From an uncultured Prevotellaceae bacterium (lineage in GTDB: Bacteria; Bacteroidota; Bacteroidia; Bacteroidales; Bacteroidaceae), in the NCBI GenBank assembly GCA_900316265.1, contig ONCH01000023.1:1-33016 (forward strand): a stretch of 33,016 nt of DNA, given 5' to 3'. The notes below the pieces were generated by a model. The model had not been told where the DNA came from and did not search any database. It worked only from the letters and a program-made list of their open reading frames with translations. Of the stretch, positions 8,669 to 15,887 are shown one piece after another; position 1 is the stretch's first letter, and each line of letters opens with the position of its first letter. Made by a program: the position numbers and the translations under genes.

Positions 8669-9877
8669 ATGAGAAAGATATTTTCATTCGCATTGATGTT
8701 GCTGGGAGGAGCCGCTTTGCTGACCTCATGCTCTGAGGACCGCGACTCTAACCCCACGCTCATACAGCCGGAAAAGTTTGTGCTGAATGAGACTAACTGG
8801 CGGGGATCTACCGTAGCTTTGGAGAACACCAAGGACTCTCTGGTATTATCATGGTCAGCACCAATTTATGCCACAGACAATGCTCCCGTAGTGGTAACCT
8901 ACACGGTAGACTTCTCACCGAAGGGTACCTTCACAACGCTTTACGATGCAAATGCCGAAGACAACTCGGCAGCAGACTATGTTACATTAGGAACTCCTAC
9001 GACAGAGTGTCTTCTGAAATTTGGTGCTGAAGAACTGAACCGCGTATATATGCAGTTCTATCAGTGGAAGAGTGCTGCCGAAATTCCCAGCAGCATAAAG
9101 GGAACTTTCCGTGTCAACGCTTCAGTGCTGACAGCTACTAACGATCCAAAGAACCCTATTATATCTAATGAAGTAAATATTTCTGTACTCCCCTACTTCA
9201 TGTTGCTCAAGGATGCCGATCCTGAAATCTGGTACCTCCTTGGCTCCGATATTGCTGATGGCTCTTGGGGTGACGTACTTGGTGAGAAGTGCATCCCGAT
9301 GCAAACCATTGAAGACCAGAAGTACGATGCTACAACAGGTCAGGGTAAGATTCAGTGGATTGGATATCTGGCTGGTGCTGGCTTCAAGATTCGTGGCTCT
9401 TTGGAAGACAACTGGGCAACCCAGTGGGGTCAGGGCGACAGCTTCGGTGAGTTCAAGAAGAACGATGGTGGCTCAGGAAACATCTCTGTTCCTACTCCAG
9501 GAATCTATACCATCACACTGGAGACCGATAAAGATAAACTGACTATCGAGGCCTATTCAGGCACACCGAAGGTATTTGCTGGCATGGCAATCGCAGGCTC
9601 ATTCAACGACTGGGGCGATACCGATATGGCTCCATGCGCTACTGGCTGGGAGAACCACGACTGGTACTTGGAATACACCTTCAAGGCTGGTGACGAGGTA
9701 AAGATCAAGGAGGCTGGCTCTTGGGACTTCAACAAGGGCGGAAAGCTCGTTGAACTCGAAAACGGCTACTATGCTTACGGTGTTGGTAATGGTGATAACT
9801 TCTGGATTCCAGAGGATGGTACATACCTGATCCTGTTTAATGATATTACCGGCTTTGTTCGTTTCATCAAAAAATAA
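8669..9877 (+). CDS. susE: SusE-like starch-binding outer-membrane lipoprotein
   Basis: Surface lipoprotein of 402 residues that probably holds starch next to SusC/SusD. The lipobox ends at Cys21 (LLTSC), followed by SEDRD, an acidic export-type signal. Residues about 30-175 match the SusE N-terminal Ig-like domain (LVLSWSAPIYATDNAPV). Two SusE/SusF-type carbohydrate-binding modules follow: about 177-297 (starting IWYLLGSD) and about 300-402 (MAIAGSFNDWGDTDM). Two binding modules is the SusE arrangement of B. thetaiotaomicron. The gap to the next gene is only 9 bp. Family assignment is good; glycan binding is inferred. Confidence 0.85.
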   Translation: MRKIFSFALMLLGGAALLTSCSEDRDSNPTLIQPEKFVLNETNWRGSTVALENTKDSLVLSWSAPIYATDNAPVVVTYTVDFSPKGTFTTLYDANAEDNSAADYVTLGTPTTECLLKFGAEELNRVYMQFYQWKSAAEIPSSIKGTFRVNASVLTATNDPKNPIISNEVNISVLPYFMLLKDADPEIWYLLGSDIADGSWGDVLGEKCIPMQTIEDQKYDATTGQGKIQWIGYLAGAGFKIRGSLEDNWATQWGQGDSFGEFKKNDGGSGNISVPTPGIYTITLETDKDKLTIEAYSGTPKVFAGMAIAGSFNDWGDTDMAPCATGWENHDWYLEYTFKAGDEVKIKEAGSWDFNKGGKLVELENGYYAYGVGNGDNFWIPEDGTYLILFNDITGFVRFIKK

Positions 9878-9886
9878 AATCATACT

Positions 9887-11293
9887 ATGAAAAAATATAT
9901 GTTTCTAACGCTTGGTGCTGCAGTCTTAATGACTGCATGCACTAAGGACGACTACAAGGACTGGGCTGCTCCTATGAGCAACGAGACTCCTGAGGCTACC
10001 GCAGCTCTTACCATGAGTGAGGGCGGTACGGTGACTCCTGAGGCTGCAACTATCGACTTCGCTAGTTTTGCTGCTGATCAGACTGCAGTCAAGGTTTGTA
10101 CGGTCAATCCAGCAGAAGCTAAGCCTGGTGTAACTAAGGGTGACGACTTTATCGTGTTCGATGATGAGGCTACTTACCAGCTCACCAATGGCGAGATGCA
10201 GATTTCTGACCTTAAGAGTTTTCTGGAGTCAAAGTATGGCAAGGCTCCTACAGAGCGCACCATCAATGCTTACGTCTATACAACCTACTTTAATGAAAAG
10301 ACGACTATCCGCAGCAATAGCGAGAAGTTTGAACTCAAAGCTAAGTTGGTTGCTCCGTTTATCGATAAGGGTTACTACCTGACTGGCGACTTTGCTGGTT
10401 GGAATAAGGATGGTGCGTTGGCATTCACCCACATCGGTGATATCGAAAATATCTACGACAACCCAGAATTCCAGATTGTCTTTACAACGACTGCTGATAA
10501 TCAGTATTGGAAGATTATCTCTAAGACTAACTACGACAACGACTTCTGGGCAGGTGGCACCACTGGCGTTGTAGGTACTAAGGTCGACGGTGATACCAGT
10601 GTTGAAGGTCTGCTAACTACAGACAATCCTCAGGCTGGTAAGATTGAGGCAGCTGGTATCTATCGCATGACCATCAATATGATGGAATACACCTACAAGA
10701 TTGAGAAGCTGAACTTCACGGAGTTTATCTACGTTCCTGGTAATGCTCAGGGATGGTCACCTGCCTCTGCAGCAGCTCTGCGCTCACCCAACTTCGATGG
10801 TGTTTATATTGGCTATGCTGTTCTGGATGGCGGATTCAAGTTCACCAAAGAGCGTAACTGGGATAATGGCGAGTACAACTGGTCTAACTTCAATACTGTT
10901 TCAGATGTACTCAACAATGGCGCTGGTACAGATACAAACATCTATTGCGACAATGCAGGCCTCTATTTCTTGAAGGTTGACGTTGCAAGTGGAAAGATTG
11001 AGGCTACAAAGATTACCAATATGAACCTTGTTGGTGACTTCAATGGATGGAATCAGGCTGACGACGCCCAGCGAATGACATGGGATGCTGAAAACCTCTG
11101 CTTCTCTATCACTGGAGCAGGCGTAACAGCTAATGGTTGGAAGTTTACCGCCAATAACGACTGGGCTATTAACCTCGGTGGTTCAATTGATGACCTCATA
11201 GGAGATGGTGGTAACCTTAGCGTTGTAGGTACAACTATCAAGCTGTATCCTTGCCGTACCACATCTGACAAGATTTACTGTACAGTAGAATAA
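9887..11293 (+). CDS. susF: SusF-like starch-binding outer-membrane lipoprotein
   Basis: Lipoprotein of 468 residues. The lipobox ends at Cys18 (LMTAC), followed by TKDDYKDW, again acidic. An N-terminal Ig-like/linker domain covers about 30-155. Three modules follow, each opening with the same pattern: YYLTGDFAGW (about 163), IYVPGNAQGW (about 281) and MNLVGDFNGW (about 379). Three starch-binding modules is the arrangement of SusF in B. thetaiotaomicron, whereas SusE has two. The conserved Trp at the end of each opening is a plausible sugar-stacking residue. It is the last gene before the terminator at 11332-11372. Confidence 0.85.
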   Translation: MKKYMFLTLGAAVLMTACTKDDYKDWAAPMSNETPEATAALTMSEGGTVTPEAATIDFASFAADQTAVKVCTVNPAEAKPGVTKGDDFIVFDDEATYQLTNGEMQISDLKSFLESKYGKAPTERTINAYVYTTYFNEKTTIRSNSEKFELKAKLVAPFIDKGYYLTGDFAGWNKDGALAFTHIGDIENIYDNPEFQIVFTTTADNQYWKIISKTNYDNDFWAGGTTGVVGTKVDGDTSVEGLLTTDNPQAGKIEAAGIYRMTINMMEYTYKIEKLNFTEFIYVPGNAQGWSPASAAALRSPNFDGVYIGYAVLDGGFKFTKERNWDNGEYNWSNFNTVSDVLNNGAGTDTNIYCDNAGLYFLKVDVASGKIEATKITNMNLVGDFNGWNQADDAQRMTWDAENLCFSITGAGVTANGWKFTANNDWAINLGGSIDDLIGDGGNLSVVGTTIKLYPCRTTSDKIYCTVE

Positions 11294-11331
11294 AGACAAA
11301 ACACACCTAGGTCTAACTATAAAAACACAAC

Positions 11332-11372
11332 AATCAGGCGAGTCGCTCGTTGAAACGGCTCGCCTGATTTTT
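11332..11372 (+). terminator. intrinsic terminator between the susF-like gene and the GH13 lipoprotein gene
   Basis: AATCAGGCGAG (11332-11342) pairs perfectly with CTCGCCTGATT (11359-11369). Three further pairs, including a G-U, extend the stem to 14 bp with a 10-nt loop, and five T follow. It lies 24 bp before the next ATG and no promoter box is seen in between, so the GH13 gene would depend on read-through. Confidence 0.8.
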
Positions 11373-11395
11373 CACTCAAAACCAATACAAAACAT

Positions 11396-12718
11396 ATGAA
11401 AAAGCTATTATTATCCGTTTGCATCCTTGCAACGCTTGGCTGTAAGCCTGGACAAGAGAAGAACACTGAGGCGTTTCAGCTGCCCGAAGTAGCCGACATC
11501 GCCATGTATCAGGTGAATCCACGCGTCTTTGCACCCAGCAACTCGCTCAACGCTGTTGCAGCTCGCATCGACTCCATTCGCGACTTGGGCGTCAACATGA
11601 TGTGGGTGATGCCTATCTACCCTATTGGCCTTGAGAAAGGTAAGAACTCGCCCTACTGCATCAGCGACTACAAGGCGATAGCTCCTGAGTTTGGTACCAT
11701 CGACGATTTCAAGCATCTGGTTCAGGTATGTCATGAGCACCAGATGGGTATTATCCTCGACTGGGTGGCCAACCATACAGCTTGGGACCACCCCTGGGTA
11801 AAGGAGCATCCTGACTGGTACACACGCGATGAGAAAGCCGACACCATCATCTGCCCACAGCCTTGGAACTGGGAGGATGTGGCCGACCTGAACTACGACA
11901 ATAAAGATATGCGCGAGGCCATGATTGACGCTATGAAGTTCTGGATTGTCGAGGTAGGCATCGACGGCTTCCGTTGTGATGTGGCCGACGGCGTACCTGC
12001 CGACTTCTGGAAAGATGCCATCACCCAGTTGCGGGAGGCAGCAGGCGAGCGTCGCATCGTCATGCTGGCCGAGGGTAAGAATGCAGACAACTTCACCATC
12101 GGTGGCTTTGACATGAACTATGGTTGGGACTACAAGGATGTACTCTCCAAGGTGTTCAAGGGCAATCCTGCTTCCGACCTATTAGAAGCTGACAAAGCCG
12201 AATACGACAGCCTGCCTGACGGCAAGGTGAAATTACGCTTCACCACCAATCACGACCATGCCACTGAGGTGGAGCCCTGCATACAGTTCACCAACGACCA
12301 TGGAGCAATGGCAGCTTATGTCGCCAGCATCTTCCCACATGGTGGCGCACTCATCTATGGTTCGCAGGAAGTAGGTTATCCAGAACCCATCAACTTCTTC
12401 AAATATGTACCCGTCGACTGGTCTGCCAAGCCCGACGTTTATCAGGAGTACAAGAAGCTCATTGGCTTGTATAACGAACACCCTGCACTGCGTAAGGGAA
12501 CTATGACCCCCTACCCTGACAATGATGTACTGGTCTTTGAGAAGCAGGATGGCGATGAACATTTCCTCATTCTCGTCAACGTGCGCAATGAGAACAAGAC
12601 TGTACAGGTTCCCCAGTCATGGGTCGGTCATGAGGTAGAAGATGAGGCAACAGGCAAAGAGCTCCGCCTCAATGAAACCATTGAAATGGAGCCCTTTGAG
12701 TATCTGATATTAGAGTAG
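11396..12718 (+). CDS. GH13 alpha-amylase/neopullulanase-type lipoprotein
   Basis: Hydrolyses alpha-1,4 (and possibly alpha-1,6) linkages in maltodextrins. It has 440 residues with a lipobox ending at Cys16 (ATLGC). All GH13 regions are visible: DWVANH at 122-127, GFRCDVA with nucleophile Asp195, MLAEG with acid/base Glu226, and TTNHD with Asp287. It is compact: no separate starch-binding module, only the TIM barrel and a short C-terminal beta domain (DVLVFEKQDGDEHFLILVN). Residues after the Cys (KPGQEKN) lack the early acidic residues seen in SusD/E/F, so it may face the periplasm and act like SusA rather than surface SusG. It follows a terminator, so its level is probably below that of susCDEF. 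Confidence 0.88.
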   Translation: MKKLLLSVCILATLGCKPGQEKNTEAFQLPEVADIAMYQVNPRVFAPSNSLNAVAARIDSIRDLGVNMMWVMPIYPIGLEKGKNSPYCISDYKAIAPEFGTIDDFKHLVQVCHEHQMGIILDWVANHTAWDHPWVKEHPDWYTRDEKADTIICPQPWNWEDVADLNYDNKDMREAMIDAMKFWIVEVGIDGFRCDVADGVPADFWKDAITQLREAAGERRIVMLAEGKNADNFTIGGFDMNYGWDYKDVLSKVFKGNPASDLLEADKAEYDSLPDGKVKLRFTTNHDHATEVEPCIQFTNDHGAMAAYVASIFPHGGALIYGSQEVGYPEPINFFKYVPVDWSAKPDVYQEYKKLIGLYNEHPALRKGTMTPYPDNDVLVFEKQDGDEHFLILVNVRNENKTVQVPQSWVGHEVEDEATGKELRLNETIEMEPFEYLILE

Positions 12719-12735
12719 TACTCACCTCTCCTCTA

Positions 12736-15153
12736 TCACTTAATCACCCTCAATTCTCCATTGACGATATACAGACCTTTCTTCAATGGAGAATTGATTT
12801 TACGACCCTGCAGGTCATAGATGACAGTAGGAGTCTTCTGTACATCAACAACGACATTTTTGATGGCCGTCGGCGAATAGTCCTCGTTGTTGGTCAGATA
12901 GATATCATCTACCACAATATCCTTATTTCCCATACCCCAGAATGCCACAATGCGGATATTCTTCGTGTTGAGCTTCACACCGTTCTTGGTCTTTGCCGTC
13001 TTCAGGTTCACCACAATCTGTTTATTTGAACCAAAGGCAGGCGACTCGAAGCCATCGCTCCAGATACTGTTCTCTGTAAAGATGTTCAGGTGCGAATCGC
13101 TACTGGTAGCAGCCAACTGGATGACGAGATACTTGTAGTCAGACATGTCGGCACCACTGGCATACTCCCAACCCATCTGTCCATACTGGCCAGGGCGGAA
13201 GGTATGCGTCGCCTCCGTATATTTACCGTTGCCATAGAAGTCGGTCTTGATATACTGTGCACTGAAGGGGAAGAACGTAGAGCGCACGTTGAAGGCTGTC
13301 TCAAACTGGTGGTTCAAGGGGTCTGTATAGACCGCATTGACCTGTGCCTGTCCTTCTTTCAGACCATAGAGGCGTCCTTGTTCAATCTTGACACAGGCGG
13401 TATTGCTTATCTCGTAGCTGGTCTGCGACGCCACATTCTCCGTGCGGCCATCCAGGAAAGTAGCTGTCAATGGCAGTGTACTGCTATTGCCAATCATCAC
13501 CTCTACATTCTCTGACGGCAGCTCTATTTTCTCGGCAGTAAGCATAGCCTCATCGTAAGGAGGTATTACTGAAGGGTCGTCGTCAGCCTCGTCGAAACTG
13601 TCTTCTGTCGAAATCCAGTCGAAGTCAGCATAGCCACGCTCCTCGTTCTCCTGCGTAGCATAGCAGAACAGACCGAAGCGGGCACCCACAAACACGGTGA
13701 GGTTGAAGCTCAGCGTGGTCTGATCGCCGAGTGGCGTAAAGGTCTTGTTGTCTAACGAATAGTAGAACTTCGTCTTGCTATCGTTATAGTTCATCGTAGC
13801 GCGCAGATAGACCACATCAGGTATTGTCAACTTCTTCGCTGTTTCTTTCGGCGTAAATCCGTCATTCGTCCTCAGCTGATCCTGACGCCACACCAAGCGG
13901 CACTTGCCATCCTTCTTCTCAACAGCGATATAGGCATAGGGGTCCTGAAATACACAGATACCAGCACGGTCACCCTCCTGCAGATGCGACACATCGATAC
14001 GCACCGTACCTTTCGATGCTTTGTTGGTGTAGGCATAGATGCGCTGGGTGAGCATGTTACGAGCCTGCGTCAGCTTCTCCACGACTGCCCCCGTCTTCAG
14101 TCGCAACCACCCTGGACGCTCAAAGAGGGTCCATGCGCCATTGTCAGGTGTGTGGTTCCACTCCCACTGCAAGCCCAACGGATAGCTGCGGAAGCTGTCA
14201 GTGGTTGACAGAACGGTGATAGGATACGTCGCTCCCACATTGGGTTTCGTATAGGTGGTGTATGGTTTGCCGTTATTGCCTACGATGGGCCAGCCGTCTT
14301 CCCACGTCACAGGCTGCAGGTTGGGCATACGACCCATGGCGCCCTTGTCTTCCTGCATGATGGTCCACCACTCATTGCCGTCGGGCGTATCTATCAGTGA
14401 ACCCTGGTGAATGGTATTCACCTTTCCGTCAATATATTTCTCCAGCAGCATCTTCTCTTCGTAGGGACCGAAGATGTTCGTCGAGCGAAATGCCACCTGT
14501 CCTGACGGCCAGCCGCCGTAGGTCGCATAGATATAGTAGTAGTCGCCAACCTTGTAGAGGTGACAGCCTTCCAGTCCTGTACCTTCCTTGCTGATGACGC
14601 GCTTCTCCTTGATGAAGTTAAAGTCCTCGTCCAGCTCACACATCTGGATATTGCCGTTGCCACAAGCCACATACACCTTGCCATTGTCGAACAACATGCC
14701 TGGGTCATAGTAGCCTCGCGAGATGGTCTTCTTCTCCCACTCGCCCTCAGGGTCGCTGGCAGAGAGCACAAAGGCACCAGCGTCGTTGCAGTTCAGCAAG
14801 ATGTAGAACTTCCCATTGTGATACTTCATTGAACACGCCCACATGCCACGGGCGTATGCATCCTTGCCGTTGATGAGTGCATAGTCCTCCTTGTCGCAAA
14901 GGTCTGCGAGCGGATTTGCACAGTATTCCCAGTTCACCATGTCTTTCGACTTCACGATAGTGGCACCTGGCAACAGACACATCGTGGTACTTACCATATA
15001 ATAGGTATCACCTACACGAATCACATCTGGGTCAGGGATATCAGCGAACAGCACCGGATTCTTATACTTTCCATCACCCTGGTCGCCCTGCGCCCATGCT
15101 ACAGCAGTCACCAACAGGACAGCCCACACAAGAAAACATCTCTTCATCTTCAT
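12736..15153 (-). CDS. secreted multidomain GH43 glycosidase (arabinofuranosidase/xylosidase type)
   Basis: Extracytoplasmic enzyme of 805 residues with a signal peptide ending near AWA-Q22. The five-bladed GH43 domain covers about 30-315, with probable base Asp41 (IPDPDVI), pKa-modulating Asp150 (GYYDPGM) and acid Glu195 (GLEGCHLY). Residues about 320-515 resemble the beta-xylosidase C-terminal concanavalin-like domain, about 540-625 a Big_2/Ig-like domain, and about 628-757 a carbohydrate-binding-type beta-sandwich. The tail YDLQGRKINSPLKKGLYIVNG ends the protein. It converges on the GH13 gene with a 17-bp gap. Promoter and leader differ from the sus genes, so it is likely controlled separately. 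The substrate is not readable; a non-starch plant glycan (arabinoxylan or arabinan) is the usual GH43 target. Confidence 0.85.
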   Translation of the reverse strand: MKMKRCFLVWAVLLVTAVAWAQGDQGDGKYKNPVLFADIPDPDVIRVGDTYYMVSTTMCLLPGATIVKSKDMVNWEYCANPLADLCDKEDYALINGKDAYARGMWACSMKYHNGKFYILLNCNDAGAFVLSASDPEGEWEKKTISRGYYDPGMLFDNGKVYVACGNGNIQMCELDEDFNFIKEKRVISKEGTGLEGCHLYKVGDYYYIYATYGGWPSGQVAFRSTNIFGPYEEKMLLEKYIDGKVNTIHQGSLIDTPDGNEWWTIMQEDKGAMGRMPNLQPVTWEDGWPIVGNNGKPYTTYTKPNVGATYPITVLSTTDSFRSYPLGLQWEWNHTPDNGAWTLFERPGWLRLKTGAVVEKLTQARNMLTQRIYAYTNKASKGTVRIDVSHLQEGDRAGICVFQDPYAYIAVEKKDGKCRLVWRQDQLRTNDGFTPKETAKKLTIPDVVYLRATMNYNDSKTKFYYSLDNKTFTPLGDQTTLSFNLTVFVGARFGLFCYATQENEERGYADFDWISTEDSFDEADDDPSVIPPYDEAMLTAEKIELPSENVEVMIGNSSTLPLTATFLDGRTENVASQTSYEISNTACVKIEQGRLYGLKEGQAQVNAVYTDPLNHQFETAFNVRSTFFPFSAQYIKTDFYGNGKYTEATHTFRPGQYGQMGWEYASGADMSDYKYLVIQLAATSSDSHLNIFTENSIWSDGFESPAFGSNKQIVVNLKTAKTKNGVKLNTKNIRIVAFWGMGNKDIVVDDIYLTNNEDYSPTAIKNVVVDVQKTPTVIYDLQGRKINSPLKKGLYIVNGELRVIK
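12751..12796. terminator. 14-bp perfect inverted repeat at the GH43 3' end, possible bidirectional terminator
   Basis: CAATTCTCCATTGA (12751-12764) and TCAATGGAGAATTG (12783-12796) are perfect reverse complements with an 18-nt loop. Both arms lie inside the last codons of the GH43 gene and encode NSPL and NGEL of its tail. On the plus strand the stem is followed by ATTTTA, so it could also end the GH13 transcript that arrives from the left. Confidence 0.5.
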
Positions 15154-15182
15154 TTCAGTTAGTTAGTTGCAATTTACCAGCC

Positions 15183-15268
15183 TTGTAAGGCTTCGTATCA
15201 GGCTTACAACTGCTGCTTATTAGGCTTACCCGCACGCGTATCAGGCTGGCTTTTCGGCGTATCAGCTG
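15183..15268 (-). repeat. phased direct repeats and a stem-loop in the GH43 leader
   Basis: On the plus strand the unit CGTATCAGGCT(TAC) recurs at 15194, 15216 (as CTTATTAGGCTTAC), 15237 and 15258 (shortened), a spacing of 22, 21 and 21 bp, about two helical turns. TTGTAAG (15183-15189) can also pair with CTTACAA (15203-15209). All lie between the predicted GH43 promoter and its ATG, so they would be transcribed in the 5' leader. They may be regulator sites or RNA structure. Confidence 0.55.
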
Positions 15269-15286
15269 TATTTCTGATTGGCATTG

Positions 15287-15317
15287 CAAAGGTACTAAAA
15301 ATAGAGGTACGATGCAA
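15287..15317 (-). promoter_or_regulatory. promoter of the GH43 gene
   Basis: The minus strand reads TACCTTTG at 15294-15287, a match to TAnnTTTG. TTG lies 20 bp upstream (15317-15315), the expected -33 spacing. The leader to the ATG at 15153 would be about 130 nt. Confidence 0.65.
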
Positions 15318-15387
15318 GCATTTCAAGATTTTATTTTCGATTTTTCTAAAATGTTAAAATGCAAAGATTTCTGCTTGCGCCTGCTGT

Positions 15388-15419
15388 CCTCACATCCTCA
15401 CGCCCTCACATCCTCACAT
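15388..15419. repeat. left array of four 8-bp tandem units (CCTCACAT type)
   Basis: Four contiguous octamers read CCTCACAT, CCTCACGC, CCTCACAT and CCTCACAT. They are the reverse-complement type of the array at 15542-15581. Confidence 0.85.
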
Positions 15420-15463
15420 TTGTGTTTGCGCATAGAGAGACCACCTAATATACCCCTTTATTA

Positions 15464-15493
15464 ATTTTATATATATTATAATATATATAAAAT
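15464..15493. repeat. 30-bp perfect AT-only palindrome
   Basis: Every base pair from 15464/15493 inward to 15478/15479 is complementary, and the sequence is entirely A and T. It lies between the two mirrored octamer arrays and could extrude as a cruciform or unwind easily. Confidence 0.85.
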
Positions 15494-15541
15494 ATAGAAT
15501 AAGATAATTAACTGGTTAGCTTAACACGCAGAATTCCTAAT

Positions 15542-15581
15542 GTGAGTACGTGAGGACGTGAGGGTGTGAGGACGTGAGGCA
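15542..15581. repeat. right array of five 8-bp tandem units (GTGAGGAC type)
   Basis: Five contiguous octamers read GTGAGTAC, GTGAGGAC, GTGAGGGT, GTGAGGAC and GTGAGGCA. They are the inverted counterpart of the CCTCAC array at 15388-15419. Confidence 0.85.
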
Positions 15582-15649
15582 CAAAATTAACATTTAAAAT
15601 AATGTGTAAAAAAATGTGCTTCGATGTGCTTAATCTCGATATTTTTTTG

Positions 15650-15686
15650 TATCTTTGCACCATGCGATTGGATAAATCGCGTTTTT
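15650..15686 (+). promoter_or_regulatory. possible distal promoter with an immediate small hairpin
   Basis: TATCTTTG (15650-15657) matches the -7 consensus. Right after it, ATGCGATT (15662-15669) can pair with AATCGCGT (15675-15682, one G-U), followed by four T. This could be a 5' stabilising hairpin or an early terminator of a longer alpha-amylase leader. There is no clear -33 box. Confidence 0.35.
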
Positions 15687-15779
15687 ATTGCTGAGAAAAT
15701 AACGGAAATACCTACGGGTTCGTGCTTGACTTCGGCGGCGGTGAGCAGGAATTCGCCTGGTAAACACTGAGAACAGCGG

Positions 15780-15793
15780 TGCAAACGATTGCA
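15780..15793. promoter_or_regulatory. LacI-type operator upstream of the alpha-amylase gene
   Basis: TGCAAACGATTGCA is the exact reverse complement of the operator at 3795-3808. Its centre (15786.5) is 66 bp from the centre of the -7 box at 15849-15856, the same distance as at the other two promoters. Confidence 0.8.
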
Positions 15794-15848
15794 TAGGGGT
15801 TACAAAACTATTCGACTGCGTTGGGAAACAACATAGGAGTTTTCTTTG

Positions 15849-15856
15849 TACCTTTG
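15849..15856 (+). promoter_or_regulatory. -7 box of the alpha-amylase promoter
   Basis: TACCTTTG matches TAnnTTTG, 31 bp before the ATG. The position 20 bp upstream reads AAA instead of TTG; the nearest TTG (15821) is 25 bp away, too far for the consensus. Confidence 0.65.
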
Positions 15857-15887
15857 CAGCAGCATAACCTAAAAACAAGTCAACACG

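Larger units (their letters stand above)
15154..15887. other. 734-bp gene-free region between the GH43 and alpha-amylase genes
   Basis: I see no credible gene here. Open frames such as minus 15587-15784 lack family features and cover promoter and repeat sequence. The stretch holds, from left to right, the GH43 leader repeats and promoter, a pair of mirrored 8-bp tandem arrays around an AT palindrome, a plus-strand promoter with a small hairpin, the second LacI-type operator and the alpha-amylase promoter. Confidence 0.7.

Noticed and set aside
15311-15325. Third LacI-type operator near the GH43 promoter
   Set aside because: TGCAAGCATTTCA lacks the central CG and the second half-site, so it does not match the two real sites.
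15388-15581. CRISPR array
   Set aside because: Units are 8 bp, contiguous and without spacers, and no cas genes are present.
15587-15784. 65-codon minus-strand frame in the gene-free region
   Set aside because: It spans a plus-strand promoter and the operator region, has no recognisable signal or motif, and overlaps other shadow frames.
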